In this document: positions 27,413-36,070 of the stretch, one piece after another
How the letters are laid out: each line of letters begins with the position of its first letter
Position numbering within the stretch: the first letter of the stretch is position 1
From: Hyphococcus sp.
GTDB taxonomy: Bacteria; Pseudomonadota; Alphaproteobacteria; Caulobacterales; Parvularculaceae
DNA: 64,000 nucleotides
Direction: 5' to 3'
NCBI GenBank assembly: GCA_028289605.1
Contig: JANQON010000012.1
Coordinates: 124,001-188,000 of the forward strand
The notes under the pieces: model-generated
Database searches by the model: none
Told to the model about the DNA's origin: nothing
What the model saw: the letters and a program-made list of their open reading frames with translations, nothing else
Position numbers and translations under genes: made by a program

Positions 27413-28039
27413 GGCGTTTCGCCCATCCATACGCGCCGGAAAGCCCAGCGGAAACCAGTTTTTCGCCGAAAACCGGCGTATACGCGCATCAGCGGGTGTT
27501 CGCGCCTCCCCCCAAAATCCTGCAACACCGTTAATGCGCCATTAAGACTTCATCTACAAAGCCATGAAAGACTGAGTCGTTCTGACCGACGCCTTTTCTT
27601 TTTCCACCGGCTTCGGCATGATAATTAATGCTTGCGATTGAAGCGAGGATTCGCCACATCGCAGAAATTGAAGAGTTTCGCCGGCCCGAAGTCTGACCCA
27701 GCGTCGAGCCGCGCAATCGAAATTCCGGACCGGAAACAAAGACGAACCGGTCCCGGGTCAATCGCCGGAGGCTCCCCGAACCCGCCGGCGCGCGCGTCCG
27801 AACGACAGCGCGAGCGGAGCAACCTCGGCGCGAACACCAACCGCGCCGGCCCTTTTGAACATGCTGGCTGCATGCCGGCGCAGATGAAATTTCGCTAATG
27901 CCGTACGCATTAAATCCGTCCAATTGCGTCGCTCCGCCCGGAGCGCACCGCGATGACGCGCGTACGGTCTTGCGATCCAACACATGCAACGCCGGCCGCG
28001 ATTTCGATCGCGAAGCCGACCGTTGCGGAGCAAAATCCA
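27413..28039. other. Long intergenic region between amiC and rne
   Basis: 627 bp with no convincing gene. Two short in-frame extensions of rne and some shadow frames are present but lack ribosome binding sites and family similarity. It carries a CtrA-type box (27531-27545). A long untranslated leader of rne is plausible, since rne mRNA leaders are used for autoregulation in E. coli; no specific structure is recognised here. Confidence 0.6.
27531..27545. promoter_or_regulatory. CtrA-type box TTAA-N7-TTAA
   Basis: TTAATGCGCCATTAA: exact match to the full CtrA consensus TTAA-N7-TTAA and also a 15-base interrupted palindrome (TTAATG-CGC-CATTAA). It is 119-133 bp upstream of amiC and about 495 bp upstream of rne. 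Control of the septal amidase by the cell-cycle regulator CtrA is the more attractive reading; binding is not shown by sequence. Confidence 0.6.
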
Positions 28040-30931
28040 ATGAGCAAGAAAATGTTGATCGACGCGGCCCACCCGGAAGAGGTGCGCGTCGCGGTTCTGT
28101 CCCAGAACAAAATCGAAGACTTCGACTTCGAGTCCGCCGCCAAAAAGCCGCTTAGAGGCAATATTTTCCTGGCGCGCGTCACCCGCGTCGAACCCTCCCT
28201 CCAGGCCGCTTTTGTCGACTACGGCGGCAACCGGCACGGCTTTCTCGCGTTCAGCGAAATTCACCCGGATTACTACCAAATTCCCGTATCCGACCGTCAG
28301 GCGTTGCAGAAGGCCGAAGAAGAGGTCGCCGAACTCGCCGCCCAGCTGGAACTGGTTCAGCGCGGCGATGAAGACGAAGACGAAGACCCTTCGGTCGAGG
28401 ACGACGGCGACGACCAGGACGCAGCAGAAACCGCCGCCGAGACCGATAGCGACGCCGAAGACGACGACGGCGGCGACGCCGTCTCAGATGCGGACCAAGA
28501 CGATCCGGCGCCAACGGCTGAAACGACTGACGCCGAACAGGACGACGAAGACGCCGAAGCCCCGTCCTTGGATGCGTCCGACGCGGATCCTTCCTCCCAA
28601 GACGGCGATGACGCAACAGACGACAACGTCGGGCGCCGTCGCGACGCTGAAGAAGAAGAAGAGGAAGAAGAGGACGGCGAAGGCCCCGGCAAGCGAGATG
28701 TCAATGTCGCCGACAATGACGATCAGAAAAAAGAAGACGAGGACGCGCGCGGCGACGTCGAAGCCGCTTCCGAATCCGGCGCTGACGAATCCGATGACCA
28801 AGGCGACGTCGGCGGCGTAGAAGCCAGCGCCGACGGCGACGACGAGGCGGACGAAGCTTATGGCGGGGAAGAATCCGTCGCAGCCGACGACAGCGCCGAC
28901 GACGCGGACGACGATCGCGGCGACGACGAAGGCGATATCGAAAGCGACGACGACGCCAAGCAGGACGACGCCACGCGCGCCAAACGCGAACAACTGTTCG
29001 AACAATACAAAGAAGCCAAGCGCAAGCGCGCGCAGCTTCTGCGCAACTACAAAATCCAGGAAGTCATCAAGCGCCGACAGATCCTTCTGATTCAGGTCGT
29101 GAAAGAAGAGCGCGGCAACAAGGGCGCGGCCCTGACGACATATCTTTCTCTCGCTGGTCGATACTGCGTCTTAATGCCGAACACGGCTCGCGGCGGCGGC
29201 ATTTCGCGAAAGATTGCGAACGGTTCTGATCGGCGGCGGTTGCGCCGCGTTGTGGACAGCCTCGACGTGCCAAAAGGCATGGGGCTCATCATCCGCACGG
29301 CGGGATCTAAACGCACCAAGACGGAAATCAAACGCGACTACGATTACCTGCTGCGAATGTGGGAAAACATCCGTTCACTGACGTTGAAATCGATCGCGCC
29401 TTGCCTGATCTACGAAGAAGCAAGCCTCATCAAACGCGCCATTCGCGACCTCTACGACAAAGACATCTCCAAGGTCCTGGTTGAAGGCGAAGACGGCTAT
29501 CGCGAAGCTAAAGACTTCATGAAAATGCTGATGCCCAGTCACGCCAAGAACGTGCAGCCTTACAAGGACCGGGCGCCGATCTTTCTGAAGCACGGCGTTG
29601 AGACGCAACTCGACGGCATGTATCAGCCCACGGTCAGGCTCAAATCAGGCGGTTATCTGGTTATTCATCAGACCGAGGCGCTTGTCGCCATCGACGTTAA
29701 CTCCGGCCGCGCCACGCGCGAACGCAATATCGAACAGACCGCGCTGAAAACAAATATTGAAGCCGCCGAGGAAGCGGCGCGCCAGTTCCGGCTGCGCGAC
29801 CTCGCCGGCCTGATCGTTATCGATTTCATCGACATGGAAGAGCCTCGCAACAATCGCAAGGTTGAAAAGGCGATCAAAGAGGCGATGAAATCCGACCGTG
29901 CGCGGGTGCAGATCGGTAGGATATCGTCGTTCGGGTTGATGGAAATGTCGCGCCAGCGCCGACGGTCCGGCATTGTGGACGGTACGACGCAAACCTGCCC
30001 GACCTGCGCCGGAGCCGGCGTCATCCGCTCTCACGATATGGCAGCGCTCAGAATTCTGCGCGCCGTCGAAGGCGAAGCGATCAGCGGCAAGGTCGGATTG
30101 ATAGCCGTGCGCACGTCAACGGACGTCGCCTTGCACGTGCTCAACCACAACCGCGACTGGCTGAACCGGATTGAACGCAACAACGGCGTCAGCGTCGAAG
30201 TCACGGCTGATCCCAACAAGGCCGGAGACGACTACGATCTGGAAAAGAGCGGCGCGCCTCGCGACCGCTCCAGCACTCAGCCGGTTGTTCGCGCCGATCA
30301 GACCGAACCCATCGAGGCGCCTGAGGAAGACGACGCCGCCGTGATTGAAGAAGATCGCGACGACGAAGACCGCTCGGCGAGACAGGACGATCAGCCGCCG
30401 AAACGCCGCCGCCGCCGTCGTCGCGGCCGTCGCGACCAAGACGAGAGCGATCAACAACAAGACGCATCCGAAGACGACGCTCAAAATGAAGACCGGCGCG
30501 CGGACGGTGAAAAAGACGCCGGAGAAGACAAGCCGAAGAAGAGACGTCGGCGGGGGCGACGGGGCGGTCGCCGCAACCGCAGGGATGAGGCGCAGGAGGA
30601 TATCGCCGTCGCCGAAACCGCTGATCCGGATGACTCAGACGACGCCGGCGGACCTCAGTCCAGCGATCAGGAGTCGCCGCCCGTCGCCGCGCAGGAGGAA
30701 GCGCCGGCGGAGACTGTTGCGGCGAGCGACGCGCCTTCCTCGGAACCGGTCGTGGAGACGGAAGACACATCCACGGTCGATAATGCCGAACCGGTCAACG
30801 GCGGCGGCGCTGCTGCGCGCGCCGATGACGTTGCGGAAGAGGACGCGCCCGAAGCCGAAGACGATCCGGCGCCCGCGCCGGAGCCCAAAAAACGGACGCG
30901 GCGCGGTTGGTGGCAGCGCCCGGCTTCCTGA
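28040..30931 (+). CDS. rne: Ribonuclease E
   Basis: 963 aa endoribonuclease and scaffold of the RNA degradosome. Start ATG 28040 (MSKKMLIDAAHPEE), GGAG upstream. The S1 domain begins NIFLARVTRVEPSLQAAFVDYGG and is interrupted at about residues 109-310 by an extremely acidic Asp/Glu/Ala insertion before it resumes at QEVIKRRQILLIQVVKEERG. The catalytic core shows AIDVNSGRATRERNIEQTA, LIVIDFIDMEEPRNNRKVE and the Zn-link TCPTCAG. The C-terminal half is disordered with Arg-rich RNA-binding blocks (KRRRRRRRGRRDQD) and ends in KKRTRRGWWQRPAS, like the GWW motif that binds PNPase in Caulobacter RNase E. Confidence 0.95.
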   Translation: MSKKMLIDAAHPEEVRVAVLSQNKIEDFDFESAAKKPLRGNIFLARVTRVEPSLQAAFVDYGGNRHGFLAFSEIHPDYYQIPVSDRQALQKAEEEVAELAAQLELVQRGDEDEDEDPSVEDDGDDQDAAETAAETDSDAEDDDGGDAVSDADQDDPAPTAETTDAEQDDEDAEAPSLDASDADPSSQDGDDATDDNVGRRRDAEEEEEEEEDGEGPGKRDVNVADNDDQKKEDEDARGDVEAASESGADESDDQGDVGGVEASADGDDEADEAYGGEESVAADDSADDADDDRGDDEGDIESDDDAKQDDATRAKREQLFEQYKEAKRKRAQLLRNYKIQEVIKRRQILLIQVVKEERGNKGAALTTYLSLAGRYCVLMPNTARGGGISRKIANGSDRRRLRRVVDSLDVPKGMGLIIRTAGSKRTKTEIKRDYDYLLRMWENIRSLTLKSIAPCLIYEEASLIKRAIRDLYDKDISKVLVEGEDGYREAKDFMKMLMPSHAKNVQPYKDRAPIFLKHGVETQLDGMYQPTVRLKSGGYLVIHQTEALVAIDVNSGRATRERNIEQTALKTNIEAAEEAARQFRLRDLAGLIVIDFIDMEEPRNNRKVEKAIKEAMKSDRARVQIGRISSFGLMEMSRQRRRSGIVDGTTQTCPTCAGAGVIRSHDMAALRILRAVEGEAISGKVGLIAVRTSTDVALHVLNHNRDWLNRIERNNGVSVEVTADPNKAGDDYDLEKSGAPRDRSSTQPVVRADQTEPIEAPEEDDAAVIEEDRDDEDRSARQDDQPPKRRRRRRRGRRDQDESDQQQDASEDDAQNEDRRADGEKDAGEDKPKKRRRRGRRGGRRNRRDEAQEDIAVAETADPDDSDDAGGPQSSDQESPPVAAQEEAPAETVAASDAPSSEPVVETEDTSTVDNAEPVNGGGAAARADDVAEEDAPEAEDDPAPAPEPKKRTRRGWWQRPAS

Positions 30932-31067
30932 CTGACCCTGCGACGGCGACGGGAAAAGCGACGTCGTCCGTTTTAGCGGATCACAAAGCCGGCGCCGGCG
31001 GCGCTTTTCGCCTCGAAATCGCCGCCGTTGCGTCGTATGAACGATGTCTCGCGTGAGGAGGTTCGCC

Positions 31068-32513
31068 TTGGTATTGCGTAAGCTTGCTATCCTGTTGACA
31101 GGGTTCGCTTTTTTCTTCAGCGACCTCGCGGCGCACGCGCAGCGCATCAGTCTCCTGCGCGACGCCGAAATGGAACAGTTTCTGGAAGACTATTCCCACC
31201 CAATCTTCGCCGCGGCGGGCCTGGACCCGAATTCGATCGAAATCCTGATCGTGAACAACAGCTCGTTCAATGCGTTCGCGGGCGGCCGCTATATGGGCGT
31301 GCATACCGGCCTATTGACCACCGCGGACACGCCGAACCAGGTTGAAGCCGTCATCGCGCACGAGGCGGGCCACCTCGCCGGCGGACATACCGCGCGCACC
31401 GGCGACGCCATTGCCGCCGCATCGCGGCCGATGCTTCTCGGTCTGTTGCTGGGGGCCGCCGCCATCGCGGCCGGCGCGCCCGACGCAGGGCTCGCCGCTT
31501 TCTCACTCGGACAGACGGTCGGCACTGCGAACTTTCTGAAATACAGCCGCGGCCAGGAGGCGTCCGCAGACCAGGCGTCAATCACCTATCTGGATCGCCT
31601 TGGGAAATCGAGCCGGGGGGCCGTCGAAATCTGGCAGAAGCTGCGCAATCAACAGATCATTCGCGGCTCGGCCATCAATCCTTATTGGGTGACCCACCCG
31701 CTCGCCAACCAACGATTGACGGCGCTGCAAACCCGGGTTGAGGCCTCTCCCTACAAGGATGTTCGCGACACGCCGGAAGAGATCGAGCGGCTGCGCTACA
31801 TTCAGGCGAAGATCCACGGATTTTTGCATGAGCCGAGCTGGACGCTGCGCAATTATCCGCTTACCGATCAATCAGGTCCGGCGCACTACGCCCGCGCCGT
31901 CGCCTATTTTCGCATCGCCAAGATGGACGAAGCCCTGGAGGAGATTCGGACGCTGACGGCGGAGGATCCGGACAACGCATACTTCCACGAGTTGGAAGGT
32001 CAGATGCTGTTCGAATTCGGCCGCACCAATGAATCGATCGATCCGCATCGGGAATCGATCCGGCTCCTCCCCGACAACGCATTGCTTCGCATCAACCTCG
32101 GCCGTGCGCTACTTGCATCCGGCGAACCGGATATGATTGAGGAATCGTCTGAAGAGCTGAGGCGCGCATTGCTGCTCGAACCGGACAACAGTTTCGGCTG
32201 GTTCGAACTCGCGCGCGCCTATGGCGCGATGGACCAGGAATCGATGGCCCTTCTCGCGACGGCGGAGTCGCGGTTCCACGCCGGCGCCAGGCCGGACGCC
32301 AATCAATTCGCCCGCCGGGCTATGGCGGGACTGCGCCGGGGCACGCCGGAATGGCGCCAGGCGTCGGACATTATCCTGGCGACGCAGCCGGAAGGACAGG
32401 CCCTGCCCCTGCCGCCAGGCGTCAGCGATCCTGCGCCTGCGCCAAGATCGCCGGATGATGAAGAGGTCGAAACCCCGGACGTCCCCGATCCCACATTTGC
32501 GCCGGGCGGATAA
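31068..32513 (+). CDS. M48 family metalloprotease with TPR-like repeats (BepA-like)
   Basis: 481 aa periplasmic zinc protease. A signal peptide (LRKLAILLTGFAFFFSDLAAHA) is followed by the protease domain: HEAGH with zinc ligands at residues 98-102, and the downstream Glu in SRGQEASADQASITYLDRLG. The C-terminal half (about 260-450) has TPR-type helices such as AYFRIAKMDEALEEIRTLTAEDPDNAYFHELEGQML, so it resembles BepA/YfgC, which handles outer-membrane protein assembly. Start TTG 31068 is preferred because GAGGAGG lies 6 bases upstream; ATG 31044 has no such site. The next gene, 63 bp on, is a DsbA-like protein. Confidence 0.88.
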   Translation: MVLRKLAILLTGFAFFFSDLAAHAQRISLLRDAEMEQFLEDYSHPIFAAAGLDPNSIEILIVNNSSFNAFAGGRYMGVHTGLLTTADTPNQVEAVIAHEAGHLAGGHTARTGDAIAAASRPMLLGLLLGAAAIAAGAPDAGLAAFSLGQTVGTANFLKYSRGQEASADQASITYLDRLGKSSRGAVEIWQKLRNQQIIRGSAINPYWVTHPLANQRLTALQTRVEASPYKDVRDTPEEIERLRYIQAKIHGFLHEPSWTLRNYPLTDQSGPAHYARAVAYFRIAKMDEALEEIRTLTAEDPDNAYFHELEGQMLFEFGRTNESIDPHRESIRLLPDNALLRINLGRALLASGEPDMIEESSEELRRALLLEPDNSFGWFELARAYGAMDQESMALLATAESRFHAGARPDANQFARRAMAGLRRGTPEWRQASDIILATQPEGQALPLPPGVSDPAPAPRSPDDEEVETPDVPDPTFAPGG

Positions 32514-32576
32514 TTCAAGTCTAACTCAAAAAGATGATCGCCAAAGAGCGATGTCCGAGACATCAGGAGACGCTTC

Positions 32577-33431
32577 GTGGATAAAAAACTGACGCTGGGA
32601 ATCGGCGCCGCCATGGTCGGCGCATTCGCTCTCGGCGCAACGGTCATCGCCGTTTCCGGCGCGCAGCAATCATCTAACGGCGGCGGCGCCGCCGCGGACG
32701 CCGAAGCGGTTTCACCCGTCCGATCACAACCGGAAACGTCATTCTCGGACCAGCAGGAAGAGGACATCCGCGCGCTCGTTTACGATTATCTGATGAGCAA
32801 CCCGGAAGTGATTATCGAAGCCGTCAACGAATACAGCCGGCAGCAGCAAGCCAACGCTGAGATCCGCGCCCGGGAGACGGCGAAGCAGGAACTGGCTGCG
32901 CTCATTGATCCGACAAACGGCTATGTCGCGGGAAAGAATCCGGACGCGGCGAAAATAGCGGTGATCGAGCTTTTTGATTATCACTGCGGCTATTGCAAAC
33001 GCGCCGCGCCGCTGGTGAAGGACCTGATCGAAAAAGAAAAAGACATTAAGGTCGTTTTTCGGGAATTCCCGATCCTGCGCGAAGAATCCGATTACGCCGC
33101 CGAAGTGGCGCTCGCCGCGCGCGAGCAAGGCAAGTTTCTCGACATGCATTTCGCGATGATGAAGGCGCCCGGCGTTCTATCGAAAGACCGGATCGCCGAC
33201 ATCGCCAAAAAGCAGGGCGTCAATCTGAAAAAGCTCGAAACAGCGCGCCAGACGCCTGCAGTGAGCGATGCGATCGAAGAAACGACCGCGCTCGCCCGGG
33301 CCATGGGCGTCGACGGAACGCCGACCTTTATCGTCGCCTCTGTTGACGGCGACTATGTGAACGTTGTCCAGGGGTTCAACTACGACGCGTTGCAGGCGTC
33401 GATTGAGGAAGCCCGCGCCGCGGCGCAGTAG
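32577..33431 (+). CDS. DsbA family thiol-disulfide protein
   Basis: 284 aa. The N-terminus is a signal/anchor (LGIGAAMVGAFALGATVIAV), followed by an Ala/Gly-rich linker, an alpha-helical segment (about 55-105) and a thioredoxin domain whose active site CGYC is at Cys137-Cys140 in FDYHCGYCKRAAP. A cis-Pro loop is in MGVDGTPTFIVAS. The pattern is that of periplasmic DsbA/BdbD/ScsC-type oxidoreductases with an N-terminal extension; exact oxidase or isomerase role unknown. Start GTG 32577, with AGGAGA upstream; TTT/ATG alternatives are absent nearby. Confidence 0.85.
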   Translation: MDKKLTLGIGAAMVGAFALGATVIAVSGAQQSSNGGGAAADAEAVSPVRSQPETSFSDQQEEDIRALVYDYLMSNPEVIIEAVNEYSRQQQANAEIRARETAKQELAALIDPTNGYVAGKNPDAAKIAVIELFDYHCGYCKRAAPLVKDLIEKEKDIKVVFREFPILREESDYAAEVALAAREQGKFLDMHFAMMKAPGVLSKDRIADIAKKQGVNLKKLETARQTPAVSDAIEETTALARAMGVDGTPTFIVASVDGDYVNVVQGFNYDALQASIEEARAAAQ

Positions 33432-33436
33432 GCCGT

Positions 33437-34465
33437 CTAGGCGGCGCCGTTGACGATCAAGCCCAGCCGCTTTGCCGCCGCATATCGATAGCTGGCGTCG
33501 CGGCCGTAATGGCGCGCTTCTTCCTGACAGGAATAGGCGAACTTGACGTCGTGTTCGTCCTGAGACGACTGCGCCGCCGATGATATGACATGCCAGTCGG
33601 GCGCGTGCGTCGGCGGCGGCGCCAGCGGCTCGAGCGGCGGGGCGCCGATCGACGCATAGGCGGCGCATAGGCTGGACCACAGCGCTTTGCGCAAGGCGGC
33701 GTCATCCATGACCACATGTTCAGCGATAACCCGCGTAGCGTGAACGCCAGTCAGGCAATGAAGCGCCGTGAAGTCTTCCGACGCCAGATACATCCGCAGG
33801 GCGACAGCAGCGATTTGCTCGAACGGCACGTCCGCCGCAGCCGCCCGCGTTAGCACCGCGCCGAGGCGGGGATGGGCGAAGACTTCCGCGATGCGGTCGG
33901 AAATCGTCGTCTGATCCAGCTTCAGCGTTCTGCGGTTTTTGGCGTATGCGGAGGCGATGTCCGCGAGCAGCGTCTCGGGATCGGTGTTGGCGGCCCCGAT
34001 CGACCGTGCGAATTTCACCGGACTGGCTTGCGAATGCCAGTAGGCGAGACCGGCCGCGGTTTCGACGTCGCTTCCCGCGATCAAGCCGTAGGCGACGCGG
34101 ATCACGCCGTGAAACGCGGCGGTTGCAATGGAATCGGTCAGCTCCGGCAGATGCGCGCCAAGAACCTGCGCCCTGCCCTCATGGGCAATCGCGTCGCGAA
34201 AGTAATTCAACGCCGCCGGATAGACCGTGGGATCTCCCGCCCGCGCCGACAACAGCGGCCCGTCAATCGTCGCCTTGCCCGCCTTTTTGCGCCGCAGGCG
34301 TTTGGCGTAAAGCTTGGCGAAGCTGTTGACCCGGCCCGCGTCGGCGCCCAACTCGCGCAGCGCCGTCACCGTCATCGGCAAATGGTCGGCGAAATCATGC
34401 TCGCCGTAAGCCGGGGCGAATTTCAGGGCGTGGGTTTCGATATCAAAAGGTGCGTTGGCGGCCAT
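33437..34465 (-). CDS. Questin-oxidase-like protein (DUF4243 family)
   Basis: 342 aa, no signal peptide. Segments TAAFHGVIRVAYGLIAG, GLAYWHSQAS and DFTALHCLTGVHATRVIAEH fit the questin oxidase-like family (PF14027/DUF4243). The fungal founder performs a Baeyer-Villiger type ring cleavage of an anthraquinone; bacterial members are mostly unassigned. The substrate here is not deducible. The gene is convergent with the DsbA-like gene (5 bp gap) and is followed by an apparently unrelated upp. The family assignment rests on these motifs, not on a computed alignment. Confidence 0.65.
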   Translation of the reverse strand: MAANAPFDIETHALKFAPAYGEHDFADHLPMTVTALRELGADAGRVNSFAKLYAKRLRRKKAGKATIDGPLLSARAGDPTVYPAALNYFRDAIAHEGRAQVLGAHLPELTDSIATAAFHGVIRVAYGLIAGSDVETAAGLAYWHSQASPVKFARSIGAANTDPETLLADIASAYAKNRRTLKLDQTTISDRIAEVFAHPRLGAVLTRAAAADVPFEQIAAVALRMYLASEDFTALHCLTGVHATRVIAEHVVMDDAALRKALWSSLCAAYASIGAPPLEPLAPPPTHAPDWHVISSAAQSSQDEHDVKFAYSCQEEARHYGRDASYRYAAAKRLGLIVNGAA

Positions 34466-34609
34466 ACTCTCAATTGCGTCTACTGGCGCCGCCTGCGCGC
34501 GAAGAGGCGGCGGCGGCTGGAAGCGACAGAAAGTAGCGCGCCGAGAGCATGAATGGAATAGGAAAAGCAGCGCCTGATTGCCGCGGCGTAGTCAAAAAAC
34601 GCCCGGATT

Positions 34610-35248
34610 TCAGCCCTTTGTGCCGTAAACCCGATCCCCTGCATCACCTAAACCGGGGAGAATATAGCCGATTTCATTGAGTTCCCGGTCCAGCGCGGCG
34701 GCGATAATCGGTACGTCAGGATGGGCCGCGGAGACCGCCTGGACGCCTTCCGGAGCGGCCACCAGGCACATGAATTTGATCCGCCGGGCGCCCTTTTCCT
34801 TCAACAGGTCCAGCGCCGCGATGGCGCTGCCGCCGGTGGCCAGCATGGGATCGAGCAGGATCACCTGCCGCGTCCCCAACCCGTCCGGCGCCTTGAAGTA
34901 GTACTGTCTCGGCTGCAGTGTCTCTTCATTGCGTTCAAGGCCCACATGGCCGACCCGTGCGGACGGGATCAGGTCGAGCAGCCCGTCCAACAGGCCGTTG
35001 CCCGCCCGCATGATCGAGACAAAACACAGCTTCTTGCCTTCAAGATAGGGAAAGCGCCCGGTCTCCAGCGGCGTATCGATCTCAATGTCGCCAAGAGCCA
35101 GGTCCCGCGTTGCCTCGCAACCGAGAATGAAGGCGATTTCCCGGAGAACCTGACGAAACTGCGCCGTCGACGTTTCGCGGTCGCGCAGGATGGTCAGCTT
35201 GTGCTGGATAAGCGGATGCTGAACGATCGTCAGGTTGCTGGTGGGCAT
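34610..35248 (-). CDS. upp: Uracil phosphoribosyltransferase
   Basis: 212 aa. Salvages uracil to UMP with PRPP. Features: N-terminal [29 protein letters not shown], the PRPP loop [18 protein letters not shown], and the uracil-binding C-terminus [21 protein letters not shown]. Start set at ATG 35248, giving the usual [14 protein letters not shown]-terminus; the longer in-frame start at 35293 is not conserved. Stands alone. Confidence 0.96.
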   Translation of the reverse strand: MPTSNLTIVQHPLIQHKLTILRDRETSTAQFRQVLREIAFILGCEATRDLALGDIEIDTPLETGRFPYLEGKKLCFVSIMRAGNGLLDGLLDLIPSARVGHVGLERNEETLQPRQYYFKAPDGLGTRQVILLDPMLATGGSAIAALDLLKEKGARRIKFMCLVAAPEGVQAVSAAHPDVPIIAAALDRELNEIGYILPGLGDAGDRVYGTKG

Positions 35249-35362
35249 GAGGCGGCAGCTTTCGAAACGGCCCCGCCTTATCGGCAATTGCATCGCCGCT
35301 GTCTATTCCGGTCATTATGGATACGGTCCGCGGTTCGCCCGAGTGAAAAAGGCGACGCGACC

Positions 35363-36067
35363 CTAGCGGCCGGAAGTCGGTTTTCTACTGGAAACGGACT
35401 CCAAACGAGCGACCGCAGCTTCAAGACGATCAACGATCGCTTCGCGCGTTGTGCTCGGTTTCGACGGCGCAAACCCCTCTCGAATAACAGCGACCAGATT
35501 CTTAACGATGCTCTCGACTTCCTGTTTGCTGCGGCCCTGCACCTGCGTGCGCGCTGCATATTCGAGGGTTCCGTAAAAAAGGTCGCGCGCGTGGCGCAGC
35601 GGCACGTCGCTACGAATTTCGCCCCGATCGAGCGCGCGGTTGTACACCCGATCGAAAACGGACGAGTATTCGCGCTTATACGCCGTCGCTTCAATCTCCG
35701 GCATGCGCTGCATGTAGTAGAGGACGTAGCTGAGATCGATCAGGCGCCAGTCTTTCAAGAGCATGGTGATGTGATAGCGGGCGTGGGCTTCAACGGCGTC
35801 GAAAAAATTATCTGACGATGAAATCGACTTGTTGGCCTCGTCGGTGATCCGCGCCCAGTGCGCGGCGACCACCGCCATCATCAGCGCATTCTTGTTCTTG
35901 AAATACGTATACAGCGTGCCGTCAGCGACATCGGCGCGCCGGGCGATCTCGGCCATGGTTGTCTTCTCGAAGCCTTTTTCGAGATAAACGTCAGTCGCCG
36001 CGTCAACAATCGCCGCTTCTTTTTTTTCGAGGCGGTCGCGTTTCGTTTGCGCGGCGTCGAGCGGCAT
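35363..36067 (-). CDS. TetR family transcriptional repressor of the atu-like locus
   Basis: 234 aa. N-terminal TetR helix-turn-helix at about residues 17-60 (AAIVDAATDVYLEKGFEKTTMAEIARRADVADGTLYTYFKNK in pattern, given here only in part: TTMAEIARRADVADGTLYTY). The C-terminal domain is helical with no known ligand signature. It lies 3 bp after the acyl-CoA dehydrogenase gene on the same strand, and both are divergent from the atuA operon. A 15-bp palindrome in the divergent region (37258-37272) is the obvious operator. AtuR of Pseudomonas is also TetR-type, so this is likely its functional counterpart. Confidence 0.85.
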   Translation of the reverse strand: MPLDAAQTKRDRLEKKEAAIVDAATDVYLEKGFEKTTMAEIARRADVADGTLYTYFKNKNALMMAVVAAHWARITDEANKSISSSDNFFDAVEAHARYHITMLLKDWRLIDLSYVLYYMQRMPEIEATAYKREYSSVFDRVYNRALDRGEIRSDVPLRHARDLFYGTLEYAARTQVQGRSKQEVESIVKNLVAVIREGFAPSKPSTTREAIVDRLEAAVARLESVSSRKPTSGR

Positions 36068-36070
36068 CAG

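Noticed and set aside
28360-28960. Repeated GAC/GAA/GCC tracts that look like a microsatellite or CRISPR-like repeat
   Set aside because: The units are irregular and codon-based with no constant spacer length; they code for the acidic part of RNase E.
28484-29005. 173-residue open frame on the minus strand opposite the acidic RNase E insertion, rich in Val/Phe
   Set aside because: It arises from reverse-strand reading of GAC/GAA repeats, which yield Val/Phe/Ile. A second minus frame there is Ser-rich for the same reason.
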